Position numbers and translations under genes: made by a program. The notes beneath the pieces were generated by a model, which worked only from the letters and a program-made list of their open reading frames with translations, searched no databases and was not told the DNA's origin. Shown here piece after piece: positions 1-9,597 of a DNA stretch of 64,000 nt. The DNA is taken from positions 29,188,501-29,252,500 of the forward strand of contig NC_132992.1 of NCBI RefSeq assembly GCF_048564905.1, written 5' to 3'. Origin of the DNA: Vicugna pacos (taxonomy: Eukaryota; Chordata; Mammalia; Artiodactyla; Camelidae). Numbering within the stretch: the stretch's first letter is position 1; each line of letters starts with the position of its first letter.

Positions 1-634
1 GTGAGGCCACGCCCTGAGCCCCCACCAACAAGGCAGTAATATACAGGCAGATAGATCTGTAAAGTCAGGATGGATAAAGTGATGCCATCCCATCTCAAAT
101 TGGGAAGTGTCCCCTCTCTGGACAGGAGTGCAGGGGTGTGTGTGTTTCCAGGAGAGGGAAAGCCCCGTGGCTGATGGCAGATTGGAGATGACGCAGACGC
201 TGCAGAGGGAAGACTGGGGGAGGGCTTCTGCTGTGTCTTCTGAGGCGCTCTTACCTCTGGAAACGAGGATCCCCTGAGTCTAGAAAGAAGAGGACCAAGT
301 CATGGGGCATCTCTGTCACGTCCCCGAATGTTTTCAGTTTTAAGATTCGTTTTTTTCCCCCTAATAATGACTTTCATTTTTGATAAGCTTGTGTCTTTCA
401 AGTCTTACAGACTTTTGAGTCCCTTGTAGTTAGAAGTGGTGGATGATCAGGAGCTGAGATACGGACGAGAACTGGGAGAGGAATGATAACCTGTCAGGGA
501 AGGTGGGACAGAGACTCCTCCGGGCTCCCAGCCCCTCCACCTTCACTGGGTCGGGTGCAATCCCTGGGGATTCAGAGAGCACGCACTCTGCTGAATTCCG
601 GCCTGTTTTTCTCCCGGGCTTGTCCCGCCCTCAG
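1..634 (+). other. RYR3: RYR3 intron, 3' end
   Basis: Non-coding end of the intron before exon A. The last bases are a pyrimidine-rich tract ending in CCCTCAG. An open frame runs through from 483, but the part before 635 has no resemblance to RYR3 and is intronic. I see no repeat that I can name here. Confidence 0.85.
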
Positions 635-1442
635 GTGTGTGGACATCCTGGAGCTGTGTGAGCAGGAGGACCTGATGCAGTTCCACTACCACACGCTGAG
701 ACTCTACAGCGCCGTGTGTGCCCTGGGAAACAGCCGGGTGGCCTACGCCCTGTGCAGCCACGTGGACCTCTCCCAGCTCTTCTACGCCATTGACAACAAG
801 TACCTCCCCGGCCTCCTGCGCTCTGGCTTCTATGACCTGCTCATCAGCATCCACCTGGCCAGCGCGAAGGAGAGGAAGCTGATGATGAAGAATGAGTACA
901 TCATCCCCATCACCGGCACCACCCGGAAAATCCGCCTGTACCCCGACGCGTCCAAGAGGCACGGGCTCCCTGGGGTGGGCCCAAGAACGTGCCTCAAGCC
1001 AGGGTTCAGGTTCTCCACCCCGTGCTTCGTCGTGACCAGCGAGGAGCACCAGAAGCAGAGCCCCGAGATCCCCTTGGAGCTCCTCAAGACGAAGGCGCTG
1101 AGCATGCTGACGGAGGCCGTGCAGTGCAGCGGGGCTCACATCCGGGACCCCGTCGGCGGGTCTGTGGAGTTCCAGTTTGTGCCGGTGCTGAAACTCATTG
1201 GAACTCTGCTGGTCATGGGGGTATTTGACGATGAAGACGTTCGGCAGATCCTCCTCCTCATCGACCCCTCTGTGTTTGGGGAACACAGTGCAGAGATGGA
1301 GGAGGGGGCAGAGAAGGAGGAGGTGACGCAGGTGGAGGAGAAGGCTGTGGAGGCTGGGGAAAAGGCCAGCAAGGAGGCCGGCAAGGAGGCTCCCGTCAAA
1401 GGCTTGCTGCAGACCCGGTTACCGGAGTCTGTCAAGCTGCAG
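635..1442 (+). CDS. RYR3: RYR3 exon A (808 nt)
   Basis: Unusually large RYR exon, encoding about 269 residues of the junctional solenoid. The first base (G635) completes a codon begun in the previous exon; reading then runs [15 protein letters not shown] onward. Recognisable blocks are the helical [20 protein letters not shown] segment, [20 protein letters not shown] and [17 protein letters not shown]. The C-terminal 60 residues are rich in Glu and Lys ([20 protein letters not shown]). They correspond to divergent region 3, which in RyR1 is a long acidic tract and in RYR3 is short. The acceptor is CCCTCAG and the donor CAG|GTAACT; the exon ends in phase 0 after ...PESVKLQ. A tandem SKEA-GKEA (1368-1391) looks like a small local duplication. 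Confidence 0.96.
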
Positions 1443-2119
1443 GTAACTTCCTGGCCTTGGGAAGAGCTGGGAGGGAGACGGCGCAGCCTGGCGGTGAGGC
1501 TGGGACTGTGGACACTGGCCTAAACGTGGAGTGCTCAGGGAGAAGGGCCCACTGGGCCTGCTTGTTACTGAGCCAGGAGCTACTCCCTAAGTCTCCCCAA
1601 AGCACAACAGAAATACCAGCCTTCATCAATAAGGCACGTGCTCTAGAATTGTTTTTCTAGTACCAGTGATGGATTTGCCCTGATCTTCCCTCTCTTCCTT
1701 TGGGACTAAAGGGCTCACTTGTGAGATCTTGTCTGGAGACAGGGAGGAGCCTCTGGCTGTGGAGGAGAGCAAAGGAATTAGCATTGTAGGATAACCACAC
1801 TCATCACTCACTCTCACTTGTTGCCATGCTCTGACCACCAGGCTCACGTGGGCCTGCCCCACTGGCACTCAGAGAAGCTGCCGTCTGAGCTAGGAGCTCT
1901 GCTCACTTCGAGCTGCCCCTTGGCATCACCTGGGGAAACTCAGTGTTTCCTAAAACATAGTCTTCCCTGATGTAAGCTCACATCGATGATGCACTGAAAA
2001 TGATGCTAGCTCTTTTCTTCGCAGCACTGTGAAAAGAGAAATGAAAATAAATAGAGAGAAAAAAAAAAGAGAGAAAAGAAACAGAGGAGTCTGTCTCAGC
2101 AGAGTGAGCCTGGCTCGGG

Positions 2120-2245
2120 CATCCCTGGATTTCAACCCCTGCTCCTTGGCCGCTTACCAGCTCAATAAGTTTGCCGAGTCAGTCAGCCCACCGGTCTTAG
2201 CTTTATGATTTGTAAAATGTGGGTGACGATATAATAAGGCATAAC
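2120..2245 (+). repeat. MIR SINE fragment
   Basis: Resembles the middle of the MIR consensus: a GCTCCTTGGCCGCTTACCAG-like segment, then a CTTTATGATTTGTAAAATGT stretch matching the 'cctcatctgtaaaatg' core. Ancient and diverged. Confidence 0.5.
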
Positions 2246-3424
2246 ATTAAAATGTATTTTTATAAAATATAATACGAAATCTGTGTTATCATTAAACATT
2301 ATAACAGAGTAATCTGCAGTTGAAGCTGTCTAATTCAGTGTGATGGAGTTGGTAAGTGGTCAGGTCATCAAATATTGAGTATAGAGAAGTGTAGTAATTT
2401 TTATATATATATACATCTTAGGTGTTTTATTAAAATATAGAAATGTGCTTCTCTGATGGAGGACCAAGACCTTTTCTTCAGTGTGAGCCCCTGATTGGCA
2501 CATGAAGTCCTCTTTTCCAAGGGTGACGCCTGTCACACACCACCCACAATTGCCAGTTTGGGGTCTTTAAAGCAGGCTGCAAATTCAGAGGTAATTGGAA
2601 GGCAACCTGAGTGCAGAATGCATCTAGATTTTTATGCCTCCCAATTTTTTAAATTTGTCTAACTCACATTCAATTTTAGGCTTCAAAAAAAAAACAAACT
2701 TGGCTTTCACAGATGTTCCCTAGTCATTCAACTTGGTTTTCCTGTTTCATTGACTCATGTGACTTTTAATTAAATGTTATCATTATAATCACAAGTATGA
2801 TGGGCATGAGCTCCAGGTTCCAGTTTACGTGGCGGGAGCAGAGGTGTGCAGATGTGCCAGAGACTGTCCTGCTAGGTGAGAGCACCCCACCACCAGGGGT
2901 CTCGTCTGTGCCTGGACACACCAGACAGTGTCCTGTAGTCACATGTGAGGGGTTGAGTGGAGGTGGTTTAACAGAACTTCTGCCTTAGCAAAAACACAAG
3001 GAGCACACACAGAGTATGGCAAGTGCTTGGCACAGGGTCTGGCAAATAGTGCTCAGCGAGGCATGGCTATTGTTTTCCTTGTTAGTACGAATTCTAACAG
3101 CGATAAGATCAGTTATTACAACCCTAAAGAACTGATCACAGAAAAACAGAGCCGATAAACAAAAACAGTGAAAGGTGGGGAGGGAAACGAAAGCCTCGAT
3201 TTCCCATCATCCAGCACCGGAGGATGTCAGGAAGGAGCCAGTGCTCACAGGTGCGGCTGTGGGTGGTTTCTGTGCTGAGCCGAGAGCCCTGGGAGAACCA
3301 TCTCCTTCAGATGCTGTTCTTCCTTTCCACAGGCAGACATGTCTTTAATGAGCTCATTTTCCTGTTGTCTTCTGGCCTCAGTGGTGAAGAGCTGGTCCCT
3401 GGGGTCAAGTACTAATCCAGAGTC

Positions 3425-3550
3425 ATCCAATAATGGCCAACTTGAATTTAAGTAATAGCTCTATGGTTACTGTGTGACACTGAGCCCGTTCCTTAAATCG
3501 CCCAAGTCTCAGTGTTACTGTCTGTAAAGTGAGGATGATGGCTGCTTCAC
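3425..3550 (+). repeat. MIR SINE fragment near exon B
   Basis: Shows the MIR core order: GTTACTGTGTGACACTGAGC, CTTAAATCGCCCAAGTCTCAG, then CTGTCTGTAAAGTGAGGATG. It sits just upstream of the exon B acceptor, so an ancient SINE forms part of the 3' end of this intron. Confidence 0.6.
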
Positions 3551-3600
3551 CGCTATACGCAGAGCATTGTTATATTCATGTGTGCACACTGTTGTTGCAG

Positions 3601-3801
3601 ATGTGTGAGCTCCTCAGCTATCTCTGTGACTGTGAGCTGCAGCACCGAGTGGAGGCCATTGTGGCATTTGGCGACATTTATGTCTCCAAGCTCCAGGCAA
3701 ATCAGAAGTTCCGCTACAATGAGCTCATGCAAGCCCTGAACATGTCTGCAGCCCTGACCGCCCGGAAAACCAGGGAGTTCCGCTCACCCCCGCAGGAGCA
3801 G
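3601..3801 (+). CDS. RYR3: RYR3 exon B (201 nt)
   Basis: Encodes 67 residues, phase 0 at both ends, from [20 protein letters not shown] to [10 protein letters not shown]. The acceptor is GTTGTTGCAG and the donor CAG|GTGAGA. This is part of the junctional solenoid helical repeats. The [21 protein letters not shown] segment is shared by RYR2 and RYR3 and differs in RYR1, while [20 protein letters not shown] fits RYR3. It was chosen as an exon rather than an open frame from 3529 because the sequence before 3601 is non-homologous and partly MIR. Confidence 0.97.
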
Positions 3802-5544
3802 GTGAGAACCCCTTCCTGAATCTCTGTCCTGTTCCTATGGAAGAATTTGAACCCTACGAAGCAGGATGCACAAAGCCTTTATGTGCCGGGGGTCAGGGGT
3901 GGTGATAGGAGGAGTGGTGGGGAGGCACAAGAACTGGGAGAGATTGAGAGACCCCTTCTGGCACCAGTGGACAGGCTAGTCCTGTGCTGACACAACTGAG
4001 GAGCACCTGCCAGTGGTCTTGGGTGGGAAAATAACCCTCTGAAACCGCACGTAGGGCAGGACTTCCTCCCTGCCCTCCCTCGCTCATGTCCCGTCAGTGA
4101 GTCAAAGCCCAGATCGCTGTCAGGATCCAGCTCCACCCCTTAGAAGACTTTCTGTCTAGTCCTTCCCGAAGTCACTACTCTCCATCAGAAATCAACAGAA
4201 TATGGTCACCATTTCCCGACTTAGAGAGTATATGCACAGTCTTTCTCCTCCAAGGGCCCAAACCCCCTCACCCAGTGACCAGGACCCCCTCGAAGCCCTG
4301 TCCAGCCCCAGGAAGCCTCTTGGGCAATGTGTCGTCTTCATTTTTTGCAGTACCCCACCTTGTAGTCCGCCTTGCCTGGGGGGAAGGAAGGTGGCTTTGA
4401 AAAGAATGAAAAGCCTGGGGAGAAACTTGCAGGTGAGAGAGGGACAGCTTGTACACTGTTTCCTTTTGTCCCCGTGGCTCAGCTGCCCACGTATATCCTG
4501 CAGGCTGCTTGGCACTGCTCCCTCAGGGTTCAAAAGATAGATTTTTCTGTGGAGAAATTCATTCTGTGTCTCTAAAACCACATCTTTGGATCGTATATAT
4601 ATTTAATAAGCAGCCTGTCCATAAATTGTCGGTATAATTGTCAATGCCGCAACCACAGGCTGGTCCTGTTGCTTTCCTCGCCTAGTTTATAGGATATAGG
4701 TAGACCGGCTTCAAAATGAACCACGGATCTTGGCTTTTTGAGATTCACTTGAATGTTCTAGCCTTGATAAAGAGCAGACAGAGCTTATCTCTTTGCTGGA
4801 GGCAAAATAAGGAGGCTCTGGATGGACGGGAGCAGATACTCTGTGCTGTGCTGAGGAAAATGCAGGGACTGTGAATTATTCTTGAAGACTTTACAAGTGT
4901 TGTCAGGCTGCTTTTCGACTGGCAACAGGTGTGAACATTCCCTGTTTCACTGGGCAAATGCTGACTCATAATTTTGAAAAATGGGAAAGCAGATGTGGTG
5001 ATTAGAATGACTTCAGACCACGGCTCTGGTTCTGGGTCCCCCATCCCTCAGTGTGTCGTCTGGGGCACATTCCTTCTCTCTGTCTCAATTCCTTCAGGCC
5101 AAGAAGTGTGGGTGATGTTTGTGAGAATCCCCGGAGCTAATTCACCTAGCTCACTTAGTGGGAAACCTGTCATGGAGTAAACATTCCAGAAGCTGTCATT
5201 AGTTTCAGTGTCCGAGGTATCTGCCTTTGCCTCGTGCCATGTTGTGTCGCCTTCGTCAGTGAGCCAGTAGATGCCTGTTTTCGGGCCTCTCCTTAACCCA
5301 GCCTGGACTGGGGTGTCCGTCTAACACTGGCCTCCTAGACACAAAACTCATGGTCCTGGCTCCTGGAAGGGCCAGGCTGGCTCCACCCTTCCTTTCCCCT
5401 CCTCTCTGCCTCCTTGTCTTCTCTTCTGCCATCCTCAGCACCTACCATCACTTCCTCCTTTAGCCTTCTCGACAGTCCTCTGAACAGTCATTTCAGACCC
5501 ACTTCAGAAGTTTCTGTCTCAAGAAGTCCTTCCCTAATGAGCTA

Positions 5545-5712
5545 CACCAGGGATTCTTGAGCAGACATCAGAATCCCTGGAAGCTTCCATAAAACACAGA
5601 TTGCTGGTCCCACCTCTAGGGTTTCTAATTCAGTAGGTCCAGGGTAAGTCCCAAGAACTGCCATGTTTAGCAAGTTGCCAGGTGATGCTCATGCTGCTGG
5701 TCTAGAAATGGA
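5545..5712 (+). mobile_element. MER5-type hAT (Charlie) remnant
   Basis: Non-autonomous DNA transposon remnant. It carries the characteristic run of a CATCAGAATC-like 5' part, AAACACAGATTGCTGGTCCC, TTCTAATTCAGTAGGTC and CCAGGTGATGCTCATGCTGC. Ancient, with no coding capacity. Confidence 0.7.
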
Positions 5713-7409
5713 CACTGTTACCAAACTCAGCTGTCCCATCTGCCACCGCCCCCCACCCCCAGAGCACTCATTCCTGGAAGGAACCTCCCTGTAGATATGG
5801 AGGGTTTCCATTAATTTCAAGGCATAGCAATGCAGAATCACTTGGAATATAGGATGCATAGGAATTAGAATTTTAAAACACTGATACGATTACCTCATTC
5901 TTCTGTAAACTTTGAGGATAAAATAGAGGTTTCAGCCCTACCTCCATAAAGTATTCACAGAGAGATGGAAAAAAAATACTTGGAGGATGTAATTAAACAC
6001 AAAAGCAGGTAGAACGAAGATGAGTCCAATGGCTGTTGGCACATTAGCCGAGCATGGTCAGCAAGCCTTTCATTTTGAAAAGGACCTCATTAAAGTGTAT
6101 GATGACCTGCGGCAGAAAATCCAGCCCACTCCCTTGGGGTGTTACGCCCTGAAGGCTGGTGAGGCACTTGCTCCCTGAGTGTTCCACTGCAGGAAATGTC
6201 TCTGAGTAAGAAATGAACTCCGCTGATTCCGGAACCAGATCTACAGATCTTATTTTTACTTAATAAACAACTCATCTGTGTAGGTTGTTAATATAGTACC
6301 ATAATCTAACATTGCGGAATGACCACAAAAATTACTTTTTGAACTGGCTTTATGAATATTATTTTATTAAAAACAGTACCTCTACTACTTCCAAAAAAAT
6401 TAATTTGCAGTAGGAGCTTTGAATAGGGATCTTCCTAACGGTATTAAATAAGGCTCATGACGTAATAAAAGAGATTGTAGATTTTTTTTAACCGAGAAAT
6501 CCTAAACAGAAGGGGAGACTCCTCCTGTGCCTGGAGGAGTTTTGGTTTCCCTGCCTGAGGCAGCAACATGGACAAGATTACGTCTAGTCGTTACTTCAGC
6601 GCCTCCAGATACTCACTAGTCCTGGGGTCATGGGTCTGTGGAAGGATTTAGACACCCGGGAATCTGAGTGGGAGATGAATGACAGCTTTATTTCTAGCAA
6701 CTTTTCATTAATCTCAGATGGCACTTCTTTCCATTTTTGATGTAGGCAGCAAAGCCAGTACTAGTACTTGACTTTGTCACCCACAGAAATTGCATATCTT
6801 TTCATATCGTATTACAGTGGTCATAATCCCTTGAAATGTCATTTACATTCATCACGAGTTCAAGATCACAGTGGATGTAAGAGCTGCCACTACAGCTTTT
6901 TGTTTAATGAGTTAATAAATAAGCATATATCACTATATCACGCATCTGTTTTCTATGATCTTGATAACTAGATTTCAGTATAACTGTTTCTCTTCATAAT
7001 CATCTATATTTTATTTTAGATATTTAAAGTATGAATCTGAGGAAAAAATCTCTGAGTTTCACCAGACTGTCACAGTGGTCTATGGCACAAAATCAGTTAA
7101 GAATCTCTGACACAAAAGTGTAAAGAAAAGATGATTGATTGCAAAACATAAAACCTATGTGTCAAAAAAAAATTCTATAAACAAAATTAAACGTCACTAA
7201 AGCCTGGGACGTGTATTTGGTGTGTATACTACGAAGAGTTAATACTCTATATAGAGATGTACGAAGCACTCACCAATTAATTTCTAAAAAGATAGTCACA
7301 CAACAGAAAAAATGGAGGAAGAACATGGTTGGGAAGTTTATAGAATATGAGATAAAAACAGTCCTGTGTGGAAAAACTAAGTTCAGATTCACCAATTAAA
7401 TGCAAAATT

Positions 7410-8400
7410 AAAGCAACAGGGATATGACATTTTTTACCCATTAAATTGGAAAATGTTTGAAAATGGGTTAACTCTCATTACCGTAATGGAAATGGCAAAG
7501 TAATACACACTCTTGTATAAATCTGGTAATAATGCAAATTGTTGTGAGCTTTCTGGAGGGCAATTTGGCAATTTGTATCAAAAGCCGCTAAAATGAGCAA
7601 ACCTTTTGATCCAGGCATTTCGCTCCTCTGAGTTTATCCTTCAAAAATGATCAGAGATGTGAACAAAAATTATGTAAAAGGAAATTCCAACCAACTTTAC
7701 TTATCAGGATAAAAAATTAAAACAACTTAAATATTTCATAGCAGATCATTCATTTTACATAAATTTTACATAAATTACTGTTCAATCATATGATGAGATG
7801 CAGTGCACCTGCTGAAGGTCAGGTTAAGAAAACAAGAAAATTCTCGAGATAAATTAAGTCAAAAAATTGGATTTCAAAAAAGTTTATCACTCATATGTGG
7901 AATCAAAAAAAGACAGAAATGAACTTATTTACAAAATAGAAACAGACTCACAGACATAGAAAACAAACTTATGGTTACTGGGGGAAGAAGGAGTAGGAAG
8001 GGATAAATTGGGAGTTCAAGATTTACAGATACTAACTACTGTATATAAATTAGGTATATGACAAGTTCATACTGTACAGCACAGAGAACTATATTCAATA
8101 TCTGGTAGTAACCTATAATGGAAAAGAGTATGAAAAGGAATGTATGTGTGTATATGAATGAACTGTTATGCTGTACACCAGAAATTGACACAGCATTGTA
8201 AACCGACTATAATTTTTAAAAAAAAGTTTATCTAGAGTATGATCTTAGTCTGCATACATAAAGATACTAACTCAGATATTAACAGTGGTTATTTTTGAGT
8301 GGAGCGATCTCAGTAAGTTTTCTTCTTTAGGTATTCTCCAAATTTTATGTCATTAACAAATTACCTTTATAATCAGAAGAAAAAAGTGAAAGCTACTTTT
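7410..8400 (+). mobile_element. Old L1 (L1M-type) 3' end
   Basis: AT-rich sequence resembling the 3' end of an ancient mammalian L1: a GGAGGGCAATTTGGCAATTTG motif, then CAGGCATTTCGCTCCTCTGAG-like and GTTATTTTTGAGTGGAG-like segments. It is split at 7876-8232 by a younger L1 3' end and resumes after it, which shows the order of insertion. Confidence 0.6.
7889..8219 (+). mobile_element. Young L1 3' end, nested
   Basis: About 330 bases of a camelid-type L1 3' end in sense orientation: CTCATATGTGGAATC start, AACTTATGGTTACTGGGG, GCACAGAGAACTATATTCAA, a TACACCAGAAATTGACACA block and an A-rich end. It is flanked by a 13-base direct repeat AAAAAAGTTTATC at 7876-7888 and 8220-8232, a target-site duplication inside the older L1. 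Confidence 0.85.
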
Positions 8401-8543
8401 AAAGGTTGACCATCTTTACCAAAAAAAAAAAATTTGAGTTAAATAAAATTGGCAAAGAATGTTAGGTGTCTGATTAAGGTTGAATCTGTGTTCTTGGGAC
8501 AGACCTTGAGAACCAACTAGCCGTTCTTCTTTGTCCCTCAAAG

Positions 8544-8646
8544 ATCAACATGCTTCTTAACTTTCAACTTGGGGAGAACTGCCCGTGCCCAGAGGAGATC
8601 CGGGAGGAGCTCTATGACTTCCACGAGGACCTTCTCATTCACTGTG
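8544..8646 (+). CDS. RYR3: RYR3 exon C (103 nt)
   Basis: Encodes [20 protein letters not shown] onward to DLLIHC and the first base of a glycine codon. The acceptor is the less common CAAAG and the donor GTG|GTGAGC. The motif [20 protein letters not shown] is the RYR3 version of a block that reads quite differently in RYR1 (DCPLPEEIRQDLLDFHQD), which supports the paralogue call. It starts in phase 0 and ends with one base carried over. Confidence 0.96.
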
Positions 8647-9459
8647 GTGAGCTTCTGAGATAAAAGCTTTATCAAAGACGGGTCTGTTCCCGATTCCTTT
8701 GTTAGAAGTTAGTAGGGAATTGTGAAGTTAGTTCTCTATTTAAAATTACAATACAAATTGTCTAAGAAATGGTTTTCTCCAAACTATCTGGGTCAGAGGA
8801 GATGCAAGACATAGAAATCCAGGCATAATATATGACTGAAACGCCTTCTACCTAGAAGAGATTTTGCTCAGATCTGAGAGAGGGAACTGGGTCTCTGAAG
8901 AAGGAAAGAAAAGAACTGATCTTTATATAAACGTCGGCCAATTTACTTAAAGTTAAATGGTGAGGACTTTGCTCTCAGCTGAGGCAAGATTCTGATCCCC
9001 TTTGCTCCTTAGCTTCTGCAGTGGTATGAGTATGGTCATGTCTGCCCTTCAGGATTCTAAGCCAGCTCTCCCTGCTCTGATGCAAATCTGCCGGTTTTAA
9101 GTGGCTGTCAGCATTTGTGCTGCTGGTACATGGGTGGTTGGTGTGAGTAATACATGGATAAAAGATGATCTTTTCATTTGACATAACTCACTCTTTCTTT
9201 CCAGATACTCTAGAGCCCATTTTGGGTATAGGTTAGGAAAAGTTCAGTCTTGAGATTGAAATTACTTGATATTCTGATAATCAAGAAATCATCTTTTTTA
9301 AAAACTCAAAGACATCATGTAGATGAATATTTATGGGAGGCTGCCTACAGTGTCTTTAGAAAGTTCCAAAGGGTGGAAAGCAGTGTTTTTCTGGGCTTTG
9401 AATCATATGGTGGTTTCATGCACTGTTTGAGGTGGTCACTCTGTTCTGTGACTTCCTAG
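8647..9459 (+). other. RYR3: RYR3 intron C-D
   Basis: 813-base intron with no repeat I can name and no supported gene. The acceptor region before exon D is GTGACTTCCTAG. Confidence 0.85.
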
Positions 9460-9597
9460 GGGTTCCCCTGGAGGAAGAGGAAGAAGAGGAGGAAGACGCC
9501 TCCTGGACAGGAAGATTCCGTGCCCTGGTGTATAAAATCAAAGGCCTTCCCAAGCCGGAGAAGGAGCAGCCATCGGAGGAAGAGGAGAGAAGCCCTA
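9460..9597 (+). CDS. RYR3: RYR3 exon D (138 nt)
   Basis: Two bases complete the glycine codon, then VPLEEEEEEEEDASWTGRFR, ALVYKIKGLPKPEKEQPSEE, EERSP and the first base of a threonine codon. The GAG/GAA run at 9471-9494 gives eight glutamates and is a short coding microsatellite, likely to vary in length between species. This is a poorly conserved, highly charged loop of the solenoid, and RYR1 and RYR2 are quite different here. The donor is CTA|GTAAGT. The A at 9597 joins CG of exon E to make ACG (Thr), or AT of the putative cassette exon at 17558 to make AAT (Asn). Confidence 0.95.

Larger units (their letters stand above)
1443..3600 (+). other. RYR3: RYR3 intron A-B
   Basis: 2.2-kb intron. 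It holds three MIR-like SINE remnants (about 2120-2245, 3005-3085 and 3425-3550) and an AT-rich stretch at 2230-2440. The last MIR remnant ends about 50 bases before the exon B acceptor. No other gene is supported. Confidence 0.8.
3802..8543 (+). other. RYR3: RYR3 intron B-C
   Basis: 4.7-kb intron. It contains an L2-like stretch (about 5300-5535), a MER5-type hAT remnant (about 5545-5712), AT-rich unique sequence at 5800-7400, and an old L1 3' end (about 7410-8400) with a younger L1 3' end nested in it. Open frames at 4192-4637 have no recognisable homology. Confidence 0.75.

Noticed and set aside
543-1286. 247-codon open frame on the minus strand
   Set aside because: It is the antisense shadow of RYR3 exon A; GC-rich coding sequence leaves few antisense stops, and the peptide has no family resemblance.
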